Shown: positions 18,042 through 29,891, numbered from the stretch's first letter. The stretch is DNA of 64,000 bases from Chloroflexota bacterium (GCA_022616275.1 JAKEFB010000182.1:101592-165591); one strand, 5' to 3'. A program made the numbers and translations. Notes: generated from the letters alone by a model not told the origin.

Positions 18042-19955
18042 TTACCTTTCGTCAAAAACCAGTTCTTCGGCCAGAATCAGCCGATCGGCCGGCCGGCCAG
18101 CATGCGTCAAACGCCGGCCGTCGCCACGGGTGTACAAACCCAGTTGCAGTGTGAGCGGCTGACCTGGTTGCTCCTCTGGCAGCCGCAGGACGTGGTACTG
18201 GATAAACGCATCCCCCGGCCGGAGGGTGGCCGGGGCCGCGTCCAATCCGTCGTGCTGGCTGATGATCGTTCCGTCCGTAGCCAGCAAATGGACAAAGATG
18301 GCCAGGTCCCAGGGCAACGCCGACGCCACCTGCCAGTGAGTAACGAGCCGCAACGGCTGTCCGTCCTGGGGCAACAGCAATTCATACCCAAGCAGCGTAA
18401 TAGCGCCATCAAAGGTAACGGGCGACGCCATCGAGGGCACCTGGGGCGCCGGCGGCAGGGCGTACACGGCAAAGGATGGCCGGCCCTCACTTTGATAGAA
18501 CGGCGTCGAGGTTAGCCCGGCGGCCGCCGCCAGCTCGACCGCCGGGGGAGCATATTCAGGCACGTAGAAGCGGCCGTCGCCGCCGGCCGGAAAGATGATT
18601 GCCCCACCGCCCTGTACCCACCGTGCTGCTATTTCCCGGCCCAGGTTACGGCGAACCGAATCGTGGTCTATCGGCTCAAAAAAACTCTCGGCAATGACCG
18701 GCGTTCCCTCGGGCTGCGTCTGCCGGTGCCGGGCAATCTCCAGGAATACCGTTTGGTAGTTAAAGTGCGTTTCCACGGCCGCCGGCCAGGCGATAAAGCC
18801 ATCCCAAATTGTCCGGCCGAGGTTCAAGAACAAGAGGGCCAGCAAACTAACCGGCAAGGCAATCTGCCGAATCCGGGCAGTGGTGCGCCCGGCCGCCTGT
18901 AACAGCCACTGGGCAGCCAGACCCGGCATAAGATAAACGACGGGCATGGCCCCCACCAGGCGGACGGTGCTGGGCGCCTGCGGGGTTATGGCGCTGGGCA
19001 AAAGGGTGGCCGCCAGCCAAATCAGAGCCGGGCCATAGGCCGGCCGGCGCGCCCGCCGTATGGCCAGGATCAGGCCGGCCAGGAACAACAAGGCTGTCAG
19101 CGGATCGAACAGCGGGCGGCCGGGCAGGGAATAAGTCCAGCGTGGATCGCCGGTCAGGCAGCATACGCCCAGGGTGGCGACGCTCGCCTCCAATACCGGC
19201 CGCCAGTCACCCTGGCGCAATGCCTCCAGCGGCTCTGAGAGTTGGTCTACCCGCTGCTGCAGGGTGGGGTCCGCCCGCAGGGTCAGGTACATCGGCAGGG
19301 TGACGAGGAGCGTTAGCGCCAGCACGATAACGGCCGATTGGGCCCGTCCAATCCGCCCCGCCCGGTCTTTTTCAGCTACCAGGGCCTGGGCAGCCAGCCC
19401 AAGCGGGATGAGGAAGACGACGCGGGCAGCAGTATAGCTATAGACGCTCAACCCCAGGAAAAGCCCAGCCCACAGCGGCCGCCGGGGCCAGAACCAGGCC
19501 GCCAACACCAGCAATAATGGCTCGAGGATAGGGCGCAAGCCGATCCGGCTGAAAATAATCGGCCACCAGCTTACCGCCAGGCCGGCCCCGGCCACCAAGC
19601 CAGCCGCCGGCCCAAACTCGCGCCGGGCCCAGCGCATCGTGGCGGCCACCAACAACAGGCCAAGAAAAGCGGCCGGCAGGCGAATGGACAGGTAATTGTC
19701 GCCTAAGAGCGGTTGAAAGGGCGCGGCCAGGTAGTGAAACAGGGGCTCGTGGCCATAACCTTCGCGGAAGAATAGGGCATGTTGCCCCTGGCGGATGAAC
19801 GCAGCGATGTCGGCGTCGAGGATCTCATCCTGGGCCAGGCCCGGCGGAATGTCTTGCAAGGCCACCAGCCGCAGGGTAGCCGCAACCATTAAGACCACTA
19901 TAGCCCAGACCTTGAAGGTAAAATGACGACGGGTAGCCGGTCTGTCAGCGGACAT
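18042..19955 (-). CDS. PMT-like GT-C glycosyltransferase with C-terminal beta-rich domain
   Basis: A 637-residue membrane enzyme with the GT-C acidic pair D43-E44 in LQDIPPGLAQDEILDADI, then GYGHEPLFHYLAAPFQPLLG and about ten helices. The shared tail follows (ITLLGYELLLPQDGQPLRL, DLAIFVHLLATDGTII, RPGDAFIQYHVLRLP). It is a paralogue of 11886-14105 with a shorter first loop. Its start overlaps the stop of the upstream gene by 11 bases, suggesting coupled translation with 19945-21633. The gene ends 65 bases before the DUF11 gene start. Confidence 0.85.
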   Translation of the reverse strand: MSADRPATRRHFTFKVWAIVVLMVAATLRLVALQDIPPGLAQDEILDADIAAFIRQGQHALFFREGYGHEPLFHYLAAPFQPLLGDNYLSIRLPAAFLGLLLVAATMRWARREFGPAAGLVAGAGLAVSWWPIIFSRIGLRPILEPLLLVLAAWFWPRRPLWAGLFLGLSVYSYTAARVVFLIPLGLAAQALVAEKDRAGRIGRAQSAVIVLALTLLVTLPMYLTLRADPTLQQRVDQLSEPLEALRQGDWRPVLEASVATLGVCCLTGDPRWTYSLPGRPLFDPLTALLFLAGLILAIRRARRPAYGPALIWLAATLLPSAITPQAPSTVRLVGAMPVVYLMPGLAAQWLLQAAGRTTARIRQIALPVSLLALLFLNLGRTIWDGFIAWPAAVETHFNYQTVFLEIARHRQTQPEGTPVIAESFFEPIDHDSVRRNLGREIAARWVQGGGAIIFPAGGDGRFYVPEYAPPAVELAAAAGLTSTPFYQSEGRPSFAVYALPPAPQVPSMASPVTFDGAITLLGYELLLPQDGQPLRLVTHWQVASALPWDLAIFVHLLATDGTIISQHDGLDAAPATLRPGDAFIQYHVLRLPEEQPGQPLTLQLGLYTRGDGRRLTHAGRPADRLILAEELVFDER

Positions 19956-21633
19956 GATAAATCAGAATGGAATAGCCCACCCGGCCGTCCGGCTCGCGGG
20001 CGCGAAACCAGGGAAAGACCGTCTTTTCTGCCAGCGGCAGCTCCCACAAGTTGCTGGCGCTAATGGCGTAAATGCCCGGCGCCGGATCGGCCGGGTCGAA
20101 GGGCAGCTCCCACCACAGGTCAAAGTGGCGCGGCAGTCCGGGCAGCGGCTCGTAGGCAATCCCGTAATAAGCCGGGTCGGCCGTGCCGAACCAGGCCAGC
20201 TTGACCTGCGTCACGTCGTTGGCCGCCATCCACTCCTGCAAGCGCAGCAAGTCCTGGCCCCAGTCCACGTTGCTGTCAATGAGCACGTTGTACCCGTTCG
20301 CCGGCCCGCCGGCCAGCAGATTGAAATAGCTCAGGTAATGAGGGTGAATGAACAGGTCGGCCAGCAACAGGCCGGCCAGCGCCACGGCCAGGACGGCGCG
20401 CCGCAACCAGTCGGTTCGTCGTAACGGCTTCGGCTGTTCCATTTGTCCTATTACCCCTGGCGCGAACAGGCCGCCAGCCAGCGTATAGAGAAAAGGCAGC
20501 ATGGGCAGCAGGTGGCGGTAGCCAATGTTCAACGCGCTTTGGATACTCAACAAAAAGTAAAGGACTGCCGGCAGCAACAAAAAAGCGGCCCGCCCCCGCC
20601 TGGCCGTGTCCTTCAGCAGCAAGCCGGCCGCCACCAGGAAAAGCAGGAGAGCCGGCAGCGGCGTCTTGACCAGGAAAGCCACGGGAAAATAAGCCACGAA
20701 ACCGCTGTCAGAAAAGCGGCCGAGCAGAAACGAAGGCCGGCCGCCGCCGCTGAGACGCACGATTTGCTCAATGCCGGCCCAGAAGGTTGGCATCGGGCCG
20801 CTGGCCTGGTTCAGGGCCGCCAGCGGCGGCGTTTGAAAACGAAAAGGCCCCCATTCCAGGGCAAAGATCAGCCACAAGACCGGCAGAGACAGCAGTCCGG
20901 CTAGGCCCAATTGCAGCAGCCGCCGGCCGGCGGCCCGCCAATACCACCCCTGGCCTACCGGCGGCCAGAGCGCCATCAGCCCCAGAATCGGTACAAACGT
21001 CAACGTGGATAGCTTGCTGCCAAAGGCCAGCCCCAGCCCCAGCCCGGCCGCCAGCACCCGCCGCCACTGCCAGCCAGCCATTTGCCACAGCCGCCACAGC
21101 AGAAAAACCGCCAGGAACAGGAAGGCTGTCCCGCCCACGTCGGTCGTAGTGTAGCGGCCGTGGGCCAGGATGTTGGGGTCAAAAAGCAGCAGGTAAAAAG
21201 TTATCAGCCCGGCCGGCCGGCCCCACAACTGGTTGGCAAAACAGTAGGCCACCAGGGCCAGTCCCAACGTCAAAAAGACGATCGGCAGCCGGGCCAGGAA
21301 GATCATTCGTGTCACGTCGTGGTTGTAGACCCACAGCAACTGCTCGGCAAAGGCGTACCAGCCCTCCGGCTGGTTCCAACTGGGGTGGTCGGTCGGCAGA
21401 CGAATACCCGGCAGGGCCAGCACCGGCAGGGCGCTTAGGGCGTTGACCAGCGGCGGGTGCTCCAGGCTCAGGCGCGGGTCGCCGGTGCGCCACCAGGCCA
21501 GGCCCCGGGCCAGGTGGTTCTGTTCGTCCATCGTCGGGCTGTCCCCCACCAGGCTGTCCAGGACCAGGAAAAAAAAGAGCAGCACGGCCGGAACCACCAG
21601 CCAGGTCGGGCGCACACGGGCCACTCGTGCCAT
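19945..21633 (-). CDS. PMT-like GT-C glycosyltransferase (short form)
   Basis: A 562-residue membrane protein. The acidic pair D36-E37 lies in DSPTMDEQNHLARGLAWW, followed by HPPLVNALSALPVLALPG. RLPIVFLTLGLALVAYCFANQLWGRP, FDPNILAHGRYTTTDVG and DSNVDWGQDLLRLQEWMAANDV match bacterial PMT-family proteins. It stops at GYSILIYHVR, exactly where its paralogue 14102-16420 carries on into the extra domain. It is divergent from the UPF0104 gene, with a strong palindrome in the 70-base gap. Confidence 0.85.
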   Translation of the reverse strand: MARVARVRPTWLVVPAVLLFFFLVLDSLVGDSPTMDEQNHLARGLAWWRTGDPRLSLEHPPLVNALSALPVLALPGIRLPTDHPSWNQPEGWYAFAEQLLWVYNHDVTRMIFLARLPIVFLTLGLALVAYCFANQLWGRPAGLITFYLLLFDPNILAHGRYTTTDVGGTAFLFLAVFLLWRLWQMAGWQWRRVLAAGLGLGLAFGSKLSTLTFVPILGLMALWPPVGQGWYWRAAGRRLLQLGLAGLLSLPVLWLIFALEWGPFRFQTPPLAALNQASGPMPTFWAGIEQIVRLSGGGRPSFLLGRFSDSGFVAYFPVAFLVKTPLPALLLFLVAAGLLLKDTARRGRAAFLLLPAVLYFLLSIQSALNIGYRHLLPMLPFLYTLAGGLFAPGVIGQMEQPKPLRRTDWLRRAVLAVALAGLLLADLFIHPHYLSYFNLLAGGPANGYNVLIDSNVDWGQDLLRLQEWMAANDVTQVKLAWFGTADPAYYGIAYEPLPGLPRHFDLWWELPFDPADPAPGIYAISASNLWELPLAEKTVFPWFRAREPDGRVGYSILIYHVR

Positions 21634-21653
21634 AGCGGCGGATTATAGCCCAA

Positions 21654-21686
21654 AACCTCCCGGAGGTTGTGAACCTCCGGGAGGTT
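21654..21686. repeat. Perfect hairpin palindrome between divergent genes
   Basis: AACCTCCCGGAGGTT (21654-21668), loop GTG, then AACCTCCGGGAGGTT (21672-21686) form a perfect 15-bp inverted repeat; each arm is itself nearly palindromic. It sits in the 70-base space between two divergent genes. It could be a REP-type mobile palindrome or a shared regulatory site. Confidence 0.75.
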
Positions 21687-21703
21687 CGGATAGAATCAAG
21701 CTG

Positions 21704-22690
21704 ATGCGTAAACGTCTCACCACCGTCTTAAAAGTCGGCGTCACCCTGGCCGGGTTGATTATTGTCCTGCAGCAGGTAGAACTGGACGGCATTGCCGATA
21801 AACTGGTCAACGTCCAGTGGTCCTGGCTGCTGGTGGCCTTTATCCTGGCCACCGTTAGCCTGGTGTTGCGCGCCTATCGCTGGCATTTACTGCTGCGGGG
21901 GCTGGGCGTTTCCTTACCCTTCGGTCGCCTGGTGGAACTCTATTTTGTCGGCAACTTCTTTAACGCTTTTCTGCTGAGCGGCTTTGGCGGAGACGCGGTG
22001 CGTATCCTCGAAGTCGCCCAGGACGTCCCGGCCAACGTCGCCGCCGGCACCGTCATCGTGGACCGGCTGACCGGGCTGTTAATGCTTTTCGCCATGGCCC
22101 TGGTAGCGCTACCCTTCCGGCCGCCTGGCTTCCCTGAGACCTTACTGTTGATTGTAACGATCACTTCCATAGCCGGCCTGGTCGGCGGCTTCATCCTGCT
22201 CGACGGCCGTCTACTGCGGCGCTTCGGCCGCTGGCTGCCGGCCAAACTCTCCCCCGTTGGCGACGGTCCGGTAGCCCGGCTGCTCCAGGCCGTCCAGGGC
22301 TGCGGCTGGCGGGCGCTGTGGGGCGCGATGGCCATTTCCGTTCTCTTTAACCTGCTTCTGGTCGCCTGGTGGGCGACCACCGGTTGGGCGCTGGGTTACG
22401 ACGTCCCTTACAGCTACTACCTGTTGGTCGTCCCTATCTTATCAGTGGCCCTGCTGGTCCCGTCCGTCAGCGGCCTGGGCGTCCGCGAAAGCCTGGCCCC
22501 GCCACTTTTTGCCGGGGCCGGTCTGGACCCGGAGGGCGCGTTTGCCCTGGCCTTCCTCGTTTTTATCGTCATGCGTCTCTCCAGCCTGCTGGGCGCGCCG
22601 GTCTACATCGCCTCCCTGGTACGTCGCCACCGCAACCGCACCCTGGCCCAATCGTTCGATCAGCCTATCCAGGCGAAACCACATGAGTGA
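21704..22690 (+). CDS. UPF0104 / AglD-like flippase family membrane protein
   Basis: A 328-residue protein with about eight helices of the lysylphosphatidylglycerol synthase TM-region family (UPF0104, AglD/MprF N-terminal type). Typical stretches are LVLRAYRWHLLLRGLG, LVELYFVGNFFNAFLLSGFGGDAVR, VIVDRLTGLLMLFAMALVALPF and VPSVSGLGVRESL. Members are thought to flip or bind lipid-linked substrates. Here it may act on polyprenyl-linked sugars made by the neighbouring enzymes (inference). The ATG at 21704 gives the family N-terminus; earlier starts would read through the palindrome. It overlaps the carbonic anhydrase gene by eight bases. Confidence 0.88.
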   Translation: MRKRLTTVLKVGVTLAGLIIVLQQVELDGIADKLVNVQWSWLLVAFILATVSLVLRAYRWHLLLRGLGVSLPFGRLVELYFVGNFFNAFLLSGFGGDAVRILEVAQDVPANVAAGTVIVDRLTGLLMLFAMALVALPFRPPGFPETLLLIVTITSIAGLVGGFILLDGRLLRRFGRWLPAKLSPVGDGPVARLLQAVQGCGWRALWGAMAISVLFNLLLVAWWATTGWALGYDVPYSYYLLVVPILSVALLVPSVSGLGVRESLAPPLFAGAGLDPEGAFALAFLVFIVMRLSSLLGAPVYIASLVRRHRNRTLAQSFDQPIQAKPHE

Positions 22691-23321
22691 TCCCTTCCTG
22701 GATCGCTCGGCCGCCGGGCGGCGCGATTTCTTTGAAAAACAAGGGGAGCTACTCCAACGGCTGGCCGAGCAAGGCCAGTCACCTGAAGCCCTCTTTGTTG
22801 GCTGTTCCGACTCGCGGGTCGTGCCGGAGCAATTGCTGGGAGCCCGGCCGGGCCAGTTATTCATGCTCCGCAACATCGCCAACACTATCCCGCCCTACTG
22901 GCAAACGGAGATAAGCGTCGTCGCCGTCCTGGAATTCGCCCTCTTTGAGCTACGCGTACCGCACGCCATTATCTGCGGCCACACCGACTGCGGCGGCGTC
23001 CTGGGGCTGGAACGGCAGATTGACATTACCCGGCAGCCCGGCCTGGCCCGCTGGCTGGACCTCGTCCGGCCGGCCCAACGCGAGGTAGACTTCTACCAAA
23101 GCCACCTATCCCCGGCCGAGCGCCACCGGGCCATCGTCGAGCGCAACGTCATCCTCCAGTTGCGCAACCTGCAAAGCTATCCTTTTGTCCGCCAGGCGCT
23201 GGAAGCCAACCGCCTGGAGCTACACGGCTGGGTCTACTACTTGAAGGAAAAACAAATTGGTACGTACGATCTAGCCGCTGACCGGTTCGTCATTGGCCTG
23301 CCCACCCCCGATAATTTCTAA
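22683..23321 (+). CDS. Beta-class carbonic anhydrase
   Basis: A 212-residue enzyme interconverting CO2 and bicarbonate. The zinc ligands and catalytic dyad are all present: C41-S-D43-S-R45 in FVGCSDSRVVPEQ, and H100 and C103 in IICGHTDCGGVLG. NIANTIPPYW is also a family match. It appears full length. Its start overlaps the end of the membrane protein gene by eight bases, so the two are co-translated, although no functional link is obvious. A SulP anion transporter with a rhodanese tail is encoded 17 kb away and could use its bicarbonate, but nothing in the sequence ties them together. Confidence 0.95.
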   Translation: MSDPFLDRSAAGRRDFFEKQGELLQRLAEQGQSPEALFVGCSDSRVVPEQLLGARPGQLFMLRNIANTIPPYWQTEISVVAVLEFALFELRVPHAIICGHTDCGGVLGLERQIDITRQPGLARWLDLVRPAQREVDFYQSHLSPAERHRAIVERNVILQLRNLQSYPFVRQALEANRLELHGWVYYLKEKQIGTYDLAADRFVIGLPTPDNF

Positions 23322-23337
23322 CCGCATAGCCCATGCC

Positions 23338-23772
23338 TTAACGCTCAAACTCCCAGACGGCCTCCCCATTCAAGATGCGCTTAATCTGGTCCGGAAATTT
23401 CTTGGCATTCAGCGGCTTAGAAATAAAGCCGTCAAAACCCGCTTCCTGGGCCTTATCCATTTCGGCCGCGCCGCCGAGGGCCGTCACCAACACCACCAGC
23501 GTGTTACCCAACTTAGGATGGGCCCGGATATGGGCCAGCGCCTCGTAGCCATCCTCAACCGGCAGCCGCAAATCCATCAAGATCAGGTCTACCCGGTCCA
23601 TTTGTTCAGCAAAGGCCACCACACCCCAGCCGGTCGTCTTCCACTCGCACCGCTTCACGCCTACGTAAGCCAGCAAACGGGCAATCAAAGCGAAATTCGG
23701 CGCATTGTCCTCCACGACCAACACGTGGGCATCGCCAGGATTCAAGGGGGATCGTTTGGGCCTGTTTTCCAT
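23338..23772 (-). CDS. Single-domain response regulator
   Basis: A 144-residue receiver domain with no output domain. The acidic pair E21-D22 (VLVVEDNAPN), phosphoacceptor D67 (LILMDLRLPVEDG), T97 (VLVTALGG) and K119 (FISKPLNAKKF) are all present, so it should be phosphorylatable. This CheY-like form resembles regulators acting through hybrid kinases or phosphorelays. The ATG at 23772 overlaps the moeA stop as TAATG, with GGAGGTGAGG just upstream inside moeA. That supports this start over an upstream in-frame codon at 23796. No histidine kinase is encoded nearby. Confidence 0.92.
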   Translation of the reverse strand: MENRPKRSPLNPGDAHVLVVEDNAPNFALIARLLAYVGVKRCEWKTTGWGVVAFAEQMDRVDLILMDLRLPVEDGYEALAHIRAHPKLGNTLVVLVTALGGAAEMDKAQEAGFDGFISKPLNAKKFPDQIKRILNGEAVWEFER

Positions 23773-25019
23773 TAGAATAGCCTCACCTCCGCCCACTCGC
23801 CGGCCGCCAGCCCACCCTTATTGAGAGGCACCTTCAGCAGCCCGTCGGCCTTCACCAACGTATAAATCAAGTTGCTTTTTCCAAAAACGGGCACAGCCAG
23901 CAGTCCATCCTTGGTTTCCACCAGCCGGACCGGCACATAATCCTCCCGTCCCGATTCGCTGGCAACGTTCTGGCTCAGTTTAGCCCATACAATACCCTGT
24001 CGTGGCGGCTCTGGCAAGCCCTGCAAGCGATAAATTGCCGGGACGCCGAACATATCGAACTGGATCATGGCCGAGACCGGGTTGCCTGGCAACCCCAACA
24101 CCGGTTTGCCGCCGGCCACGCCGACAATGGTCGGTTTACCCGGCCGGGTGGCCACCCCATGCAGCAAGACGCCCGGCTCGCCCAACCCCTGGATCACCTG
24201 GACGGTCATATCCCGCACACTGACCGAGGAGCCGGCCGATATGGCCAGCATGTCGTTCTCCGCCAGCGCCCGGGCAGCGGCCTCTTGCAGCGCAGCAAAA
24301 TCGTCGGGGATAATGCCGTAGAGTACGGGAATGCCGCCGGCCTGCGCCGCCTGCCCGGCGATGGTGTAGCTGTTAATATCCCGCACCTGGCCGGGGCCGG
24401 GCGTCTGGCCAGGTGGCACCACCTCGTCCCCGGTCGAGAGAATGGCCACCCGCGGCCGGCGGGCCACTGTCACTACCGTAACACCCAGCGCCAGCAGGCC
24501 GCCCAGGTCCTGCGGCCGCAGCCAGTGGCCGGCCGGCAGAATTTCCTCTCCCTGGCGAACGTCCTCCCCCACCTGGAGCACATTCTGGCCCACGGCCACC
24601 GCCTTGACCACCTCGATTTCAAAGGGTAATTGCTGTTGGCCGCCGACCACCTGAGTGTACTCAACCGGCACGACGGCGTCGGCCGTCTCCGGAATCATCC
24701 CGCCGGTATGGACGACGGCCGCCTGCCCCGGCCGCAGCTCAATCGTCGCCGGCCGGCCCATCGGCGCCTCACCGACGACGTACAAAAAAGCCGGCAGCCC
24801 CTCGCTCGCCCCATACGTGTCGTTGGCCCGCACCGCGTAGCCGTCCATCGTGCTGCGGCGAAAATCAGGCAGCGCCTGCGGCGCGTGGAGCGCTCCCGCC
24901 GTCACCCGGCCGAGCGCCTGTTCAGTGGGAACCGTCTCGCCGGCGACGTCGGCCGCCAGGTGTTGGAACAACAACGCCCGCGCCTCCTCCGGCGGCAGTA
25001 CATTAAAAAACTCCGGCAC
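23772..25019 (-). CDS. moeA: Molybdopterin molybdenumtransferase MoeA
   Basis: 415 residues, the usual length. The protein shows the MoeA N-terminal domain (TEQALGRVTAGAL, PDFRRSTMDGYAVRAND) and the MoCF/gephyrin core (VAILSTGDEVVPPG, GQVRDINSYTI, ISAGSSVSVRDM, KPVLGLPGNPVSAM). It also has the C-terminal beta domain with GREDYVPVRL. It inserts molybdate into adenylylated molybdopterin to give Moco in the cytoplasm. The GTG start is preceded by AAGGA seven bases upstream. In the SSVS motif a Ser replaces the more common Gly-Asp, a minor variation. No other Moco gene is visible in the window. The response regulator is translationally coupled downstream. Confidence 0.93.
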   Translation of the reverse strand: MPEFFNVLPPEEARALLFQHLAADVAGETVPTEQALGRVTAGALHAPQALPDFRRSTMDGYAVRANDTYGASEGLPAFLYVVGEAPMGRPATIELRPGQAAVVHTGGMIPETADAVVPVEYTQVVGGQQQLPFEIEVVKAVAVGQNVLQVGEDVRQGEEILPAGHWLRPQDLGGLLALGVTVVTVARRPRVAILSTGDEVVPPGQTPGPGQVRDINSYTIAGQAAQAGGIPVLYGIIPDDFAALQEAAARALAENDMLAISAGSSVSVRDMTVQVIQGLGEPGVLLHGVATRPGKPTIVGVAGGKPVLGLPGNPVSAMIQFDMFGVPAIYRLQGLPEPPRQGIVWAKLSQNVASESGREDYVPVRLVETKDGLLAVPVFGKSNLIYTLVKADGLLKVPLNKGGLAAGEWAEVRLF

Positions 25020-25131
25020 TTTTCATTCCTTATGAATCCACAGATTACGCGGATTTCACAGAGTATTACTTTGTGCTCCTCTGTGCTTCCTACATATTCT
25101 CTGCGTTCCTCTTGACCTCAGTTTAGCAGAA

Positions 25132-26220
25132 TCAAGAGACAAGTTCTAGCTGTGGCCCGACCGGCCGCAACCCGGCCGCGGCTGGGGGAAAGCCTATGCC
25201 GATATGGGTGCCCAGCACCAGCACGGCCGTCCGCTCCGCCCCGGCATAGACGGCCGCGGCGGCCGAAGCGTCGTGCAGCAGTTGCAGCGCGACCGGCCGG
25301 CCCAACCGCCGACTGACCTGGGCGGCGAAGAATGCCTGCAAATTATCGGCCACTATTTGCAGTTGGCCGTAACAACCGTGCGAGGCGCAGGGGTGGCCCT
25401 GGTGCAGGTAGCAAGCCAGGCTTACCAGGAACGGCGACTCCGGCGGCCGCCTGGCCGCTTCCCAGCTCTCGACCATGATCGCCACCATGTGCCTGGCCTG
25501 CTGCTGAACAACCGCCGGTTCAGCTTCTTCTGCTGGCGAGAGTGGACAGGGCGTAGGCACGGCCGGGAACAGGCGAAGCCCAACGAGTGCGCCACCCGCA
25601 TACCAGGCGCAAGCCCGCTTGACCTGGGTGTGGCCAAAATCAAAGACCAGCGCGGCCTGGGCCTCCGGCCGGACCGAGCGGGCCGCGCCAATCAGCGGCA
25701 GGTTCGCCCCATGAGGAGAAAGATTTACAGAATACTCAGGATAACCCCCACCCTGTAAAACATCCTGAGCATAGGGCAACATGCGCTGGCCGAATGCTCC
25801 GGCGACCAGCCCGCCGCCCAGCCACACGATACGGATACTTTGCCAGTAAACCCAATGGCGCTCCTCCCACTCTGGCCGGGCCGCCCAGTTGGCCGCGTCT
25901 CCTCGTTTCAGCGTCAACAGCAAATAGCCCAGGTGGCGGCCATATTCGCCAGCTACTATCTCGGCCGCCGCTCGTACGTCGGCCGAATTGGACGTGAAAC
26001 AGTGGTCAAAGGCCGGCAGCAAATCCGGGGAATCGGCCGGCAACTGTGCTAACCCGGCCTGCTGGCCGATAAGCTGCTTCAATGCGGCGGCTGAGAGCAA
26101 CTCACTGCCGCTCTTGCCTCGGACGCTGTCCTCCAGGGCCGCGCCCGGCAGGTCAATAATGCGCAGCCGGTTTAAAGAGGGAGAGATAAAGGGCCGGCCG
26201 GTGGTGAAGGGATTGGCCAC
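25132..26220 (-). CDS. Actin/hexokinase-fold (ASKHA) protein of unknown function
   Basis: A 362-residue soluble protein. ALVFDFGHTQVKRACAWY resembles the phosphate-1 loop of the ASKHA superfamily (DFGxTxxK), and HDASAAAAVYAG with TAVLVLGTHIGIGFP resembles the second phosphate/adenosine region of sugar kinases such as ROK proteins. I cannot name a family or substrate. The first in-frame GTG is at 26220 and has no ribosome site. A strong GGAGGAG (26246-26252) instead lies seven bases before an in-frame ATT at 26238, so translation may start there and add six residues. The gene follows the ligA terminator and is probably a separate unit. Confidence 0.65.
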   Translation of the reverse strand: MANPFTTGRPFISPSLNRLRIIDLPGAALEDSVRGKSGSELLSAAALKQLIGQQAGLAQLPADSPDLLPAFDHCFTSNSADVRAAAEIVAGEYGRHLGYLLLTLKRGDAANWAARPEWEERHWVYWQSIRIVWLGGGLVAGAFGQRMLPYAQDVLQGGGYPEYSVNLSPHGANLPLIGAARSVRPEAQAALVFDFGHTQVKRACAWYAGGALVGLRLFPAVPTPCPLSPAEEAEPAVVQQQARHMVAIMVESWEAARRPPESPFLVSLACYLHQGHPCASHGCYGQLQIVADNLQAFFAAQVSRRLGRPVALQLLHDASAAAAVYAGAERTAVLVLGTHIGIGFPPAAAGLRPVGPQLELVS

Positions 26221-26256
26221 ACTCTTGGGATCGGTAATTGTTTATCTCCTCCGGCC

Positions 26257-26300
26257 ATAAAAAATGAGATGCCCGATAACCGGGCGGCTATCAGGCATCT
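26257..26300 (-). terminator. Intrinsic terminator downstream of ligA
   Basis: On the minus strand AGATGCCTGATA pairs with TATCGGGCATCT (12-bp stem with one G-U), followed by CATTTTTTATGG. On the plus strand the arms are 26267-26278 and 26289-26300. It lies about 100 bases past the ligA stop and before the ASKHA gene. Confidence 0.75.
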
Positions 26301-26402
26301 CTGGGGGGAGCCATCATCATTATACCAGACCCGGCCGGGCCTGCAACTTTTTTATCAGTCCCCAAATCACCTAATCCCCGCTTATTTTCAGAAGAGCGCG
26401 GG

Positions 26403-29258
<2,856 letters not shown>

Positions 29259-29269
<11 letters not shown>

Positions 29270-29891
29270 CCCCCTCCGGCTCGACGGCCGGGATCAAATA
29301 GTCACTCACCACCCACCCTTCCGTACCGTCTGGCAGGCGGACCTGCCACCAGGTCAGATTGCTGCCTGCCTCCGGCCCGCCAATCACCAACAACACCGTC
29401 CCCTCCGGCACAGTCTGCAGGCGAATATTGTCGGTGCTGGGGCCACCCCGCAGGCTAACGCCGATATTCTCCGTATTGGCCACCTCGGCGTAGTAGCCCG
29501 CCGTCACCTCCTCCGGAGCAATAGACAAGTTTGGCGTCGGCGGCGGTGTAAAGGTCGGGATAGGGCTTGGCGTCGCCAGCGGTGACGTAGCTGAGGGAAT
29601 CGGGCTGGGCGGGGCAGTCAGGCGAATAATCGTCGGCGTGGGCAGGTCTACCGCCAGCGGCTCGCGGGCCAGGAAAAAACTGGCCAGCAGCAGGGCCAGC
29701 CCCATGCCGGCCACCGTCACTACCACACCCATCCCCAGCCACAGCCAGGGAATCGGCTCGCGGCTATCCTGCCGCTGCCGGCGCAGCCGCGGCCGGGTCA
29801 GCTCCTGGTCCGGGTCACGCGGATCAGGCGGCCGGCGATAAGCTGGCCTTCTCCATTCACTTTCTTCACTTTTCGATGGTTCTATACTCAC
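29259..29891 (-). CDS. Single-pass membrane protein with SH3b domain
   Basis: 210 residues. The N-terminal 45 are cytoplasmic and very basic/charged. A helix (LWLGMGVVVTVAGMGLALLL) is followed by a Pro/Thr/Ser-rich linker. The C-terminus is a bacterial SH3 domain (NIGVSLRGGPSTDNIRLQTV, EGTVLLVIGGPEAG, WWQVRLPDGTEGWVVSDYLI). Such domains bind cell-wall or glycan material outside the membrane. It overlaps both neighbours (four bases with the phosphatase gene, 11 with the Ig-like gene), so the three are co-translated. Confidence 0.82.
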
